The translations under genes were made by a program, and so were the position numbers. Source: JBAYJS01 sp041664985 (lineage in GTDB: Bacteria; Patescibacteriota; Patescibacteriia; Buchananbacterales; UBA6539). Taken from it: DNA of 31,928 bases. The notes below the pieces were generated by a model. That model did not search any database. It saw only the letters and a program-made list of their open reading frames with translations, and was not told the origin of the DNA. Below are positions 14,369-21,608 of this stretch, one piece after another (the stretch's first letter is position 1; each line of letters opens with the position of its first letter). The DNA lies in assembly GCA_041664985.1 (NCBI GenBank), contig JBAYJS010000009.1, positions 1 through 31,928 of the forward strand, read 5' to 3'.

Positions 14369-15277
14369 TTATTCCAAAGCGGCTTTACCACCGGTAATTT
14401 CAGCAATTTCTCTGGTGATGCTGGCTTGTCTGGCTTGATTGTAAGCCAAAGTTAAAGCGGCAATCATATCTGAAGCGGCACTGGAAGCGTTTTTCATGGC
14501 CATCATTCTAGCCGATTGCTCCGATGCGGAAGCTTCCAAATAAGCCTGATACAACTGAACTTCGATCAAGTGAGGCAAAAACCGGTTTAAAACTTCAGCC
14601 GGGTTTGGCTCAAACAAATATTCTAAATTATCAGCCGGTAAATTCTCAGAAGTTGAGCCGACATTGCCCAAATCAGCATCAACGGTTGGTTCTAAAGGTA
14701 GTAACTGTTTAATTTTTGGTTTTTGAACCAAAGCTGAATAATAATCAGTATAGGCAACCATTACTTTGTCATAAATTCCCTGGTTAAAATCTTTAACAAC
14801 CATTTTGGCCAAAGGTGAAGCTTCGGCTGAATTGCTGACCACTTCGGACTTGGTAAATTCAGCCGTGACTGATTGGCCGTTTCTGACCAAAAATTCACTA
14901 CCCTTTTTACCGACAGTCAGCCAATGAATTTTCACTTCGGGGTTATTTTCTTTTTCAGTTTTGGCAAAATTAATCGCTTGGGAAATAATTTGCGAATTAT
15001 AGCCGCCACAAAAGCCGCGGCTGGCCGTTACCAAAATTACGGCGATATTATTAACCTGCTGTGGTTTTTGCAAAAGCGGATGGTAAGCATTGGTAACTTT
15101 TTTAGCCAGATTAACAACTAATGTCCAAGCATTTTGGGAATACGGTCGGGAGGCTAAAACCGAATTAACGGCTTTGCGCATTTTGGCAGCCGAAATCATT
15201 TCCATGGCTTTGGTGATTTTTTTGGTACTGCCGATGGAACGGATGCTTTTTTTAATTGTTTTGGTGGAGACAGCCAT
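14369..15277 (-). CDS. atpG: F1F0 ATP synthase gamma subunit
   Basis: The gamma subunit is the rotating shaft inside the alpha3beta3 hexamer. The 302-residue protein begins with the long N-terminal helix, with the conserved IKKSIRSIGSTKKITKAMEM segment. It has the middle Rossmann-like part (VILVTASRGFCGGYN) and ends with the C-terminal helix (ASEQSARMMAMKNASSAASD, then YNQARQASITREIAEITGGKAAL). Length is normal. A 105-bp gap with CAATT repeats separates it from atpA. Confidence 0.97.
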   Translation of the reverse strand: MAVSTKTIKKSIRSIGSTKKITKAMEMISAAKMRKAVNSVLASRPYSQNAWTLVVNLAKKVTNAYHPLLQKPQQVNNIAVILVTASRGFCGGYNSQIISQAINFAKTEKENNPEVKIHWLTVGKKGSEFLVRNGQSVTAEFTKSEVVSNSAEASPLAKMVVKDFNQGIYDKVMVAYTDYYSALVQKPKIKQLLPLEPTVDADLGNVGSTSENLPADNLEYLFEPNPAEVLNRFLPHLIEVQLYQAYLEASASEQSARMMAMKNASSAASDMIAALTLAYNQARQASITREIAEITGGKAALE

Positions 15278-15284
15278 AGTTTAA

Positions 15285-15382
15285 TAATTTTCAATTATCA
15301 ATTCTCATTGAATTTACAATTTTCAATTCGCAAAGGCCAATTGTATACTTTGAAAATTGATTATTGTGAATTGATTGAAAAT
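15285..15382. repeat. CAATT-rich imperfect inverted repeat between atpA and atpG
   Basis: The gap is built of CAATT/TCAATT and complementary AATTGA units: ATTTTCAATT and TCATTGAA on the left, TTGAAAATTGATTATTG and GAATTGATTGAAAAT on the right. The two halves are rough reverse complements and could fold into a long AT-rich hairpin in the mRNA. Confidence 0.5.
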
Positions 15383-16894
15383 TTATTTACTTAAACTTAC
15401 AAAATTTTCCTTATACTCGCCAACCACTTTTTTGATTTCAGCTTCAATCTCTGAAGTTAATTGTTTTTCTTTGGTAATTTTATCTAAAAGTGATTTGGCG
15501 TTGGTAGTGCAATATTGGTGTAAACCGGCTTCAAAAGCTCGGACTTTTTCAACCTCAACATCATCAATTAAACCATTAATGGCAGAATACAAAATTATAA
15601 CTTGTTGGGTTACCGGCATTGGTTCGTACTGACCTTGTTTTAAAATTTCAGTCAAACGGCGGCCGCGATCAATTTGCAGTTTGGTGGCTTTATCCAAATC
15701 AGAACCAAATTGGGCAAAGGCGGCTAATTCACGAAACTGAGCCATTTCCAGTTTTAATTTTCCAGCCACTTGTTTCATGGCTTTAATTTGAGCGGCTGAA
15801 CCCACGCGGGAAACGGAAAGTCCGGTGGCAATGGCCGGGCGAATACCTTGATAAAATAAATCGCCTTCCAAAAAGATCTGGCCGTCAGTAATTGAAATAA
15901 CATTGGTTGGAATATAAGCAGAAATGTCGCCGGCCTGAGTTTCAATAATTGGTAAAGCAGTCAGAGAGCCGCCGCCGTAATCTTGGTTTAATCTAGCGGC
16001 ACGTTCCAAAAGCCGGGAATGTAAATAAAAGATATCGCCCGGATAAGCTTCGCGGCCTGGTGGTCTTTTTAAAACCAAAGAAATTTCGCGGTAAGCGACG
16101 GCTTGTTTAGATAAATCATCATAAATAACCAAAACATCTTTGCCCTGATCCATGAAATATTCACCCATAGCACAACCGGCAAACGGTGCGATATAAAGTA
16201 ATGAGGCCGGGTCAGAAGCGCCGGCAACTACCATAGTGGTATATTCCAAAGCGCCACGACTTTCCAATTCGCGATAAATTCTTGCCACCTTGGCTTCTTT
16301 TTGGCCAATCGCAACATAAATACAGAAAATATCTTGACCTTTTTGGTTAATGATAGTGTCAATTGCAATGGCGGTTTTGCCGGTTTGGCGGTCGCCAATG
16401 ATTAATTCGCGCTGGCCGCGGCCGATTGGAATCATTGAGTCAATGGCTTTAATGCCGGTTTGTAAAGGAGTGTTAACCGGATAACGAGTAATAACGCGAG
16501 GAGCGATTTTTTCGACCGGATAATATTTTTCAGCTTTGATTTCGCCTTTGCCATCAATTGGTTGACCCAAAGGATTGATAACGCGGCCGATGATGCCGGG
16601 GCCAACCGGTACTTCCAAAATGCGGCCGGTGCTTTTGACGACGCTGCCTTCGGTAATATTTTGATATTCACCCAAAATAATGGCGCCGACAAAATCTTCT
16701 TCCAAGTTTAAAGCTACGCCAAAAACATTATTACCAAAATCCAAAATTTCTGATGCCATCACTTCGGAAAGTCCCGAAATTTTAGCAATGCCGTCGCCGA
16801 CTTCCATGACGGTGCCGACTTTTTCCACTTTAGCCTGACTTTGGTAATCTTTAATCTGTTGTTTGATTGATTCAATGATTTGATCTTTATTCAT
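15383..16894 (-). CDS. atpA: F1F0 ATP synthase alpha subunit
   Basis: The alpha subunit provides the non-catalytic nucleotide sites and part of the catalytic interface of F1. The 503-residue protein has the beta-barrel domain, Walker A GDRQTGKT (167-174), VIYDDLSKQAVAYREISLVLKR-like core segments, and the signature region ALPIIETQAGDISAYIPTN with the conserved catalytic-interface Arg close to GLSVSRVGSAAQ. Length is normal. It sits 16 bases after atpH. Confidence 0.98.
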   Translation of the reverse strand: MNKDQIIESIKQQIKDYQSQAKVEKVGTVMEVGDGIAKISGLSEVMASEILDFGNNVFGVALNLEEDFVGAIILGEYQNITEGSVVKSTGRILEVPVGPGIIGRVINPLGQPIDGKGEIKAEKYYPVEKIAPRVITRYPVNTPLQTGIKAIDSMIPIGRGQRELIIGDRQTGKTAIAIDTIINQKGQDIFCIYVAIGQKEAKVARIYRELESRGALEYTTMVVAGASDPASLLYIAPFAGCAMGEYFMDQGKDVLVIYDDLSKQAVAYREISLVLKRPPGREAYPGDIFYLHSRLLERAARLNQDYGGGSLTALPIIETQAGDISAYIPTNVISITDGQIFLEGDLFYQGIRPAIATGLSVSRVGSAAQIKAMKQVAGKLKLEMAQFRELAAFAQFGSDLDKATKLQIDRGRRLTEILKQGQYEPMPVTQQVIILYSAINGLIDDVEVEKVRAFEAGLHQYCTTNAKSLLDKITKEKQLTSEIEAEIKKVVGEYKENFVSLSK

Positions 16895-16910
16895 AATATT
16901 TGAAATATTT

Positions 16911-17312
16911 TTAAGCCGTTGCTAATTTTTTACGCAAGTTTTGCAGCTGGGTTTTCAGACTGCCGTCAATTAAAGTATCGTTAAAGTGTAAAATCATTCC
17001 GCCAATCAATTCGGGATTAATTTTTTCAGCTAACTCAATTTGCTGGCCGGTATTTTTTTTCATTTCTTTGATAAGGTCTTCTTTTTCAGCCAAGCTTAAA
17101 GCAAAAGCGGTTTCAATGGTAATTTCAACAATCCCCTCTTTTTCGTTATAATACTTTTTAAAATCAGAAATAATTTTATCGGCCGAAGACAACAAACCCT
17201 TGCGCGCTAAAATTTTGATTAAATTTTGCAGCGCTTGTTTCAGTTCAGTCGCATTGCTTTCTTTAGCCACTTGGTAAAGGGCAATGGCGTATTTTTTCGT
17301 ATTTATTCTCAT
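16911..17312 (-). CDS. atpH: F1F0 ATP synthase delta subunit (short)
   Basis: The delta subunit joins the peripheral stalk to the crown of F1. The product starts MRINTKKYAIALYQVAKE, the usual delta opening, and ends with the family's C-terminal segment (INPELIGGMILHFNDTLIDGSLKTQLQNLRKKL). At 133 residues it is shorter than the usual 175-180; material seems to be missing from the N-terminal helical bundle. Function as a stator linker is probably kept because both ends are conserved. It is 29 bases after atpF. Confidence 0.93.
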   Translation of the reverse strand: MRINTKKYAIALYQVAKESNATELKQALQNLIKILARKGLLSSADKIISDFKKYYNEKEGIVEITIETAFALSLAEKEDLIKEMKKNTGQQIELAEKINPELIGGMILHFNDTLIDGSLKTQLQNLRKKLATA

Positions 17313-17341
17313 ACTCGGCCAATATTAATTATTTCTGATCC

Positions 17342-17842
17342 TTATTTTTTAATGTCTTTTAAAGTGTCGGCGACTAAGTCGCGATTAATTTTTTTGTCGA
17401 CCACTTTTTCCAGGACTTTAGTGGTGGTATTAATGACTAAATCAGCAATATCAGATTTAATTTCGCCAAGCATTTTGGCTTTTTCGCCGGCTAACTGAGC
17501 TTTACCGTCATCAACGACTTTTTTTACCTCGGCTTTGGCCTGGGCAACGCTTTTTTGTCGCTCAGCAGCAGCAATTGCGGTTGCTTCGGTGATTAAAGCC
17601 TCGGATTTTTGTCTGGCTTCTTTGATAATTTGCTGTTTTTCTTCCTCAGAATTTTTTAAATTTTGGGAAATTTGTTTAGCTTCTGCCAAACTTTTTTCGA
17701 TCGTTTTGGTTCGATCTATCATTTTGGCCGAAAGCGGTTTGAAAACAAAGTACCACAAAACAGAAGCGACAATCGCAAAATTGATTAATTGCGCCAGCAT
17801 TAATTTCCAGTCGATATGAAATGTGGAAATAATAGAATCCAT
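17342..17842 (-). CDS. atpF: F1F0 ATP synthase b subunit
   Basis: Subunit b is the peripheral stalk. The 166-residue protein has a single N-terminal membrane helix (LMLAQLINFAIVASVLWYFVFKPL) followed by a long charged, Ala/Glu/Lys-rich coiled coil (IDRTKTIEKSLAEAKQI onward) and a C-terminal delta-binding end. Length is typical. The preceding spacer from atpE contains AGCGCT inverted repeats that may regulate mRNA processing. Confidence 0.95.
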   Translation of the reverse strand: MDSIISTFHIDWKLMLAQLINFAIVASVLWYFVFKPLSAKMIDRTKTIEKSLAEAKQISQNLKNSEEEKQQIIKEARQKSEALITEATAIAAAERQKSVAQAKAEVKKVVDDGKAQLAGEKAKMLGEIKSDIADLVINTTTKVLEKVVDKKINRDLVADTLKDIKK

Positions 17843-17845
17843 AAT

Positions 17846-17880
17846 GTTTTTCAGCGCTTAACGCTTGAATTGAGCGCTAA
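17846..17880 (-). promoter_or_regulatory. Intercistronic hairpin between atpE and atpF
   Basis: Two AGCGCT copies with CGCTT/AAGCG between them (about 17852-17880) can form alternative stems just before the atpF ATG. There is no T-run, so it is more likely an RNA-stability or partial-attenuation element than a terminator. Confidence 0.45.
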
Positions 17881-17905
17881 CCGATTATAATTTTTTAGCC
17901 CAAGA

Positions 17906-18118
17906 TTAGGAAATAGAGAAAGCGATAACCAAAGCGTAAATAGCGACAGCTTCAGCGAAAGCAGCGGCTAAAAGCATTGGGACTAAAATTTTACCGGCAG
18001 CTTCTGGGTTGCGGCCAATTGATTCCATGGCGGCAGCGCCAATTTTGCCAATGGCTAAAGCTGGACCGATTGAACCGATACCAATGGCTAAAGCTTTAGC
18101 TAGTGTAGTTAATTCCAT
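17906..18118 (-). CDS. atpE: F1F0 ATP synthase c subunit (proton-type)
   Basis: The c subunit forms the rotor ring. The 70-residue hairpin has two membrane helices around the polar loop RNPE (35-38). The ion-binding carboxylate is Glu56 in AAAFAEAVAIYALV. Compared with Na+-translocating rings, the Gln in helix 1 is replaced (GPALAIGK) and the Ser after the Glu is Ala, so H+ coupling is predicted. It has one of the few clear SDs among core genes (GGAG, 18128-18131, nine bases upstream), fitting the high stoichiometry needed. A GCAGC/GCTGC hairpin (18140-18154) lies just upstream. Confidence 0.97.
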   Translation of the reverse strand: MELTTLAKALAIGIGSIGPALAIGKIGAAAMESIGRNPEAAGKILVPMLLAAAFAEAVAIYALVIAFSIS

Positions 18119-18139
18119 AGTTTTTATCTCCTTTTTATT

Positions 18140-18154
18140 GCAGCTTAATGCTGC
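18140..18154 (-). promoter_or_regulatory. Hairpin upstream of the atpE SD
   Basis: GCAGC (18140-18144) pairs with GCTGC (18150-18154) across a five-base loop, nine bases before GGAG. Such a stem can protect a processed atpE message and favour its translation. Confidence 0.45.
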
Positions 18155-18159
18155 TTAAT

Positions 18160-18300
18160 TATTAAAACTCTAATATCTAATATCGAAATTCTAAACAAAT
18201 TCCAAATGCCAATATTCCAAATTCTAAATGTTGAACCCAACCGTTTGTAATTTATGATTTAGAATTTATTTAGGGTTTAGGATTTAGTGCTTAGGATTCA
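18160..18300. repeat. Degenerate TTTAG/CTAAA repeat between atpB and atpE
   Basis: The tract has many CTAAA/ATTCCAAA units on the left and TTTAG units on the right. AATTCTAAAT (18220-18229) and ATTTAGAATT (18257-18266) form a 10-bp perfect inverted repeat. The right end holds TTTAGGGTTTAGGATTTAG. No coding potential seen. Confidence 0.55.
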
Positions 18301-19221
18301 TTAAGCTCCTTCTTGAGCATGTTCTTCATTGTGGCCGGTAGTCATAACGGTCAAAAATACTAAAGTCAGCATGGCAAAAATCAAAGCCTGAATCATGCCA
18401 ACAATAATTTCCAAAAACATAAAAGGAATCGGTAGGATAAAGGCAAAGATTGCTGCCATAGCGCCCAATAAAACTTCGCCGGCAAAGATATTACCAAATA
18501 ACCTAAAGGATAACGAGGCTACTTTGGCAAATTCACCAATAATTTCGATGATGCCTACAAAAAATTTAATTGGGTTGACTAAAATTGCGGTATATTCTTT
18601 TTCTTTAAAAACTTTTTTGGGAATTTCCAAAAGCAAATCAATGCCGACAAATCGGTTTAAATGGCTCCAGGCGCTAGTGGTAATCACCCCAAAAATATGG
18701 GTTAAAATTACTGCCATAATTGCCAAAGCCAAAGTCATGTTTAAATCAGCCGTAGCGCCGCGCAACAAAGGGACAAAAATATTTTCGCCGCCGTGAGTTT
18801 GGACAAAACCGATTGAACCAACACCAGGCAATAAACCCAGCCAATTATTTAATAAAATAAAAACAAAAAGCGGTAAAACCAGTGGTAGAAATTTTAAAGA
18901 TTTTTCCCGGGAGCCAGTAACCGAATCGGCTAGATTTAAAGCGCTGTCAAAAATAATTTCCAAATAATTTTGAATTCCTTTTGGGATATTGTTGATTTTT
19001 TTTCTAATTACTACCGAAGATAATACAATAATGGCCAAAACAATCCAGGAGTTCAGTAAAGAATTGGTAACGGTGAAATTACTGATATGAAAAATTGGTT
19101 CGGCAAATAAAGTGCTTTCCGTTTTGATTTCTTCGGTTTTAGCTTCTGCCGGAACTTGATGATTAGCACCAGTCTCGACTTGTTGAGCTTCTGCTTGAGT
19201 TTTAACTTCTTGGCTGTTCAT
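18301..19221 (-). CDS. atpB: F1F0 ATP synthase a subunit
   Basis: Subunit a forms the two proton half-channels against the c-ring. The essential Arg is in SLSFRLFGNIFAGE, in the conserved penultimate membrane region, and the final helix (IIVGMIQALIFAMLTLVFLTVM) is intact. The 306-residue product has an extended, Glu/Gln-rich N-terminus (first 35 residues) and an acidic, His-containing C-terminus (GHNEEHAQEGA). It overlaps the atpZ/I-like gene by 20 bases, which suggests translational coupling. Confidence 0.96.
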   Translation of the reverse strand: MNSQEVKTQAEAQQVETGANHQVPAEAKTEEIKTESTLFAEPIFHISNFTVTNSLLNSWIVLAIIVLSSVVIRKKINNIPKGIQNYLEIIFDSALNLADSVTGSREKSLKFLPLVLPLFVFILLNNWLGLLPGVGSIGFVQTHGGENIFVPLLRGATADLNMTLALAIMAVILTHIFGVITTSAWSHLNRFVGIDLLLEIPKKVFKEKEYTAILVNPIKFFVGIIEIIGEFAKVASLSFRLFGNIFAGEVLLGAMAAIFAFILPIPFMFLEIIVGMIQALIFAMLTLVFLTVMTTGHNEEHAQEGA

Positions 19222-19495
19222 TATTATCTAAATTATTATTTTTAATTTTAGCTTCTTTTTCCAGCTCTTTTATATATTGAGTGGTTTCCTTCACTAGGCC
19301 AAAGGCAGTGATCAAAAAAGCAAAACCGGTAGTGGCCAAAAATAGCCAGGGTTTGGTATTAAATTTTTGGTCAAGCCAATTGCCTAAAAATAAAGCGGCA
19401 ATCAGTGGTCCAACCAACCAGCTGGACAATTGGACGAATAAACTAAGGCCTTTTTGCCATTCTTTGTCGTCGCCGGATGTTTTTTTGGGATTCAT
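19202..19495 (-). CDS. AtpZ/AtpI-type ATP synthase accessory protein
   Basis: This small membrane protein has two hydrophobic segments (LSSWLVGPLIAALFLGNWLD and PWLFLATTGFAFLITAFGLV), the glycine-containing pattern and the GNWLDQKF motif typical of AtpI/AtpZ. These proteins help c-ring assembly or ion homeostasis and usually precede atpB, as here. I prefer ATG 19495 (97 residues) over TTG 19501. The charged C-terminus (KELEKEAKIKNNN) overlaps the atpB start by 20 bases. Confidence 0.85.
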   Translation of the reverse strand: MNPKKTSGDDKEWQKGLSLFVQLSSWLVGPLIAALFLGNWLDQKFNTKPWLFLATTGFAFLITAFGLVKETTQYIKELEKEAKIKNNNLDNNEQPRS

Positions 19496-19628
19496 TTTCA
19501 AAGGTAATTATGATAAATAGCTTGTTTTTAGCTCTTTTTGCTAATTTGTCTAAAAATAAAAAAAGTTTTGCTATTTATACTTTTTTAGCTAAAATTAAAC
19601 AAATTTTTATAGCTAAACCATAGACTTT

Positions 19629-19656
19629 AGTATAGAAAAAAAACTGAATCTGTCAA
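19629..19656 (-). promoter_or_regulatory. Promoter of the ATP synthase operon (P1)
   Basis: On minus TTGACA (19656-19651), 16 bases, TATACT (19634-19629). The leader to the atpZ ATG would be about 130 nt. Confidence 0.65.
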
Positions 19657-19671
19657 GGGTCTTTACTTTAT

Positions 19672-19680
19672 ATTATAGCA
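19672..19680 (-). promoter_or_regulatory. Extended -10 promoter of the ATP synthase operon (P2)
   Basis: TGCTATAAT on minus (19680-19672), the same nine bases as at the dnaA promoter. It lies 16 bases upstream of the P1 -35 and could be a second start. Confidence 0.5.
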
Positions 19681-19740
19681 CTTTTGCCCGTTTAATCGAA
19701 AAAATACTGAGAAATTAGCTAATTAATTAATAAATTGCTA

Positions 19741-19762
19741 AAAATCAGCCTTTTGGGCTGAT
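19741..19762 (-). terminator. Terminator of the bactofilin / lipid-kinase-like operon
   Basis: On minus, ATCAGCC (19762-19756) pairs with GGCTGAT (19750-19744), followed by TTT. It separates this operon from the atp promoters. Confidence 0.75.
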
Positions 19763-19790
19763 AATTTAAGTCACTATGTAAAATAACGGG

Positions 19791-20555
19791 TTAAAACATT
19801 CTTTTTTTACCAACAATAATTTTGAGTTTTTCGGTGGCAATTTCCACTTCCACCGGCGTTTTTAAAACCCGTTGGCCGTCAGTTATTACCGAAAGTGAAG
19901 TTTTGCTTTTAATCGCGATTTTTTTAAACGGGATAATACTTTTTTTGAGCTGAGCGGATTTTTTGAAAGCATTTTCAAACCAGGAAGTAATTGGCTGAAT
20001 TAAAATTTCCAAATGACCATCCTGGGGATTGAAATAATTTGTTTGGTTTTGGGCATTGGCTAAAATCGGTCGTAAATTGCAAATGCAAACTTGGTCGTTG
20101 CCCTGGGGTTTGATCCGATAATTATTTTCGCATTCAATGGTCACGTCGCCTGCCGAAACGGTAATATTAGAAAGAAAAAAAGTACCATTGGCTTGGCCCA
20201 AATCAACTTTTTCAACGATTCTGGCAGCAATGGTTTCACAGGCTTGATCCGGTGAACCGATGCCTAACATTTGGGCGATTTTATTTTCATTACCAACCGG
20301 AATAAATCCCAAAATAATATCAAGTTTGGCTACGGCATTAATAATTTGAGTGAAAGTTTTGTCATCACCAACCACGATTACGGTTTTGATCCCGTGTTTA
20401 ACCTCGTCGGCTAGTAAATCGTTCACATTTCTCAAAGGCGAGAGCCGATAAATTTTTCCGCCAATACCTAAATCTGTCAGCCGAGTTTCAATCCGAGCTA
20501 ACAGGCTATTGTATTTTTTATTATTGAGAAAAGAATCGTAAAGATAGAGATACAT
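19791..20555 (-). CDS. Diacylglycerol/lipid kinase-like protein with degenerate signature
   Basis: The product resembles the DAGK catalytic family (YegS/DgkB/LCB5 fold): a Rossmann-like N-terminal part with TVIVVGDDKTFTQIINAV (about residues 58-75 from this start) and LGFIPVGNENKIAQMLGI, then a beta-rich C-terminal domain (VITDGQRVLKTPVEVEIATEKLKIIV). In active enzymes the signature is GGDGT and GTGN; here they read GDDKT and GNEN, so ATP binding and catalysis may be lost or altered. I chose ATG 20555 (254 residues) over the TTG at 20570. It follows the bactofilin gene by about 35 bases and is ended by a hairpin terminator. A membrane-lipid or regulatory role is inference. Confidence 0.75.
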   Translation of the reverse strand: MYLYLYDSFLNNKKYNSLLARIETRLTDLGIGGKIYRLSPLRNVNDLLADEVKHGIKTVIVVGDDKTFTQIINAVAKLDIILGFIPVGNENKIAQMLGIGSPDQACETIAARIVEKVDLGQANGTFFLSNITVSAGDVTIECENNYRIKPQGNDQVCICNLRPILANAQNQTNYFNPQDGHLEILIQPITSWFENAFKKSAQLKKSIIPFKKIAIKSKTSLSVITDGQRVLKTPVEVEIATEKLKIIVGKKRMF

Positions 20556-20590
20556 AAATTTGCCGGCCAAAATTCTGGCTTAACTGGGTT

Positions 20591-21034
20591 TTATTTAATC
20601 TTTTCGGCCATGGGCTGAATTTTTTCCCGATTGATCACCGGCAATTTTGGTTTTTCTTCGATTTTTTCGGCTTTAGCTCTTTTGTCTTCACCGGCCAAAC
20701 ACTTCCCTTGTAAAGTGGCACCGGCGCTGATAACAATGGTTTTGGTTTTAACATCACCAAAAACTCTGGCAGTACTGGTTAATTCTAAGCCTTCTTTGAT
20801 GGTAATATTACCTTGGACTTCACCGGCAATAATGGCGTTAGCCGCCCAAATGTCGGCAAAAATTTTGGCCTCATCACCAATCCGTAAATTTTTTTCCGTT
20901 TTAATACTACCCGAAACCGTGCCTTCAATAATGATATCACCATTAGCCACAAAGTTACCTTCCACCTGGACGGAAGGGCCAATGATTGTCTCAATTTCTT
21001 CGCCGTTTTCTTTTTTAAACATAAATTTATACAT
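20591..21034 (-). CDS. Bactofilin (polymer-forming cytoskeletal protein)
   Basis: Bactofilins self-assemble into nucleotide-free filaments that position cell-wall and membrane machinery. The 147-residue protein has a hydrophobic/charged N-terminus, then a right-handed beta-helix of short turns typical of the family (VEGNFVANGDIIIEGTVSGSI, NAIIAGEVQGNITIKEG, VFGDVKTKTIVISAGATLQG), and a Lys/Glu/Pro-rich tail. A second in-frame ATG at 21022 would remove four residues. It is first gene of a two-gene operon with the lipid-kinase-like gene, behind a consensus promoter. Confidence 0.9.
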   Translation of the reverse strand: MYKFMFKKENGEEIETIIGPSVQVEGNFVANGDIIIEGTVSGSIKTEKNLRIGDEAKIFADIWAANAIIAGEVQGNITIKEGLELTSTARVFGDVKTKTIVISAGATLQGKCLAGEDKRAKAEKIEEKPKLPVINREKIQPMAEKIK

Positions 21035-21063
21035 TAATTTTAATTAACTACGCTACCTTAGTT

Positions 21064-21092
21064 ATTGTAATTTTTTTCAGCCCAAGTGTCAA
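21064..21092 (-). promoter_or_regulatory. Promoter of the bactofilin operon
   Basis: On minus TTGACA (21092-21087), 17 bases, TACAAT (21069-21064), about 30 bases before the ATG. Confidence 0.65.
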
Positions 21093-21112
21093 TTTAGCCA
21101 ATCTGGAAAATT

Positions 21113-21206
21113 CTAAACCAAAAACCCTGAATTTTAAACATTTGGCTAACTATAGTTGGAGTTTGTTATTTGTTTAGGATTTTAGATATTAGAAATCAGA
21201 ATTTAT
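21113..21206. repeat. Degenerate CTAAA/TTTAG repeat
   Basis: The left part has AATTCTAAACC and ATTTTAAACATTTGG; the right part has TTTAGGATTTTAGATATTAG and CAGAATTT, roughly the reverse complement. It resembles the tract at 18160-18300 and lies between the divergent bactofilin and rpsT promoters. Confidence 0.45.
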
Positions 21207-21215
21207 TCATGGGAC

Positions 21216-21244
21216 TTGCTATTTTCTTCAATCTTTGTTAGAAT
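21216..21244 (+). promoter_or_regulatory. Promoter of rpsT
   Basis: TTGCTA (21216-21221), 17 bases, TAGAAT (21239-21244), 37 bases before the rpsT ATG. Confidence 0.6.
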
Positions 21245-21281
21245 AAGCAGGTATTTTAATCATTATAATCATTTTACATTT

Positions 21282-21551
21282 ATGCCAGTTAAAAAAGCCG
21301 CTTTTAAAGATTTACGCCAAAATCAAAGACGAGCCGAAAGAAATAAAAAAATCAGAAGCGATATTGAAGCTTTGATTAGAAAAGTCAGAAAATCAATTAC
21401 CGCCAAAGACCAAGCCAAGGCCGTTGAATGGCTCAAAGAAGCGATTAAAAAATTAGACAAAGCTGTTGCCAGAAATGTGGTGAAAAAAAATACTGCCGCT
21501 CGCAAGAAATCTCGCTTGGCCAAGGCAGTTAACAGTCTAGCCAAAAAATAA
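21282..21551 (+). CDS. rpsT: 30S ribosomal protein S20
   Basis: S20 binds 16S rRNA early in small-subunit assembly. The 89-residue product begins MPVKKAAFKDLRQNQRRAER and is Lys/Arg/Ala-rich throughout, with the conserved RNVVKKNTAARKKSRLAK segment near the C-terminus. I place the start at ATG 21282: an upstream in-frame start at 21216 would lie inside the promoter and adds a hydrophobic segment foreign to S20. The gene stands alone between its own promoter and a perfect 13-bp hairpin terminator. Confidence 0.95.
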   Translation: MPVKKAAFKDLRQNQRRAERNKKIRSDIEALIRKVRKSITAKDQAKAVEWLKEAIKKLDKAVARNVVKKNTAARKKSRLAKAVNSLAKK

Positions 21552-21571
21552 TTATCCTATTTATCTATTTT

Positions 21572-21607
21572 AAAGCCGGTCGCCTCAGGCGACCGGCTTT
21601 ATTTTTA
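21572..21607 (+). terminator. Terminator of rpsT
   Basis: AAAGCCGGTCGCC (21572-21584) pairs perfectly with GGCGACCGGCTTT (21588-21600) across a TCA loop, followed by ATTTTTAG. It may also stop the convergent holA transcript. Confidence 0.9.
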
Positions 21608-21608
21608 G

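Noticed and set aside
18262..18298. TTTAGGGTTTAGG telomere-like units
   Set aside because: Only one exact TTTAGGG unit in a degenerate AT-rich tract inside an operon; better seen as part of the TTAG repeat class.
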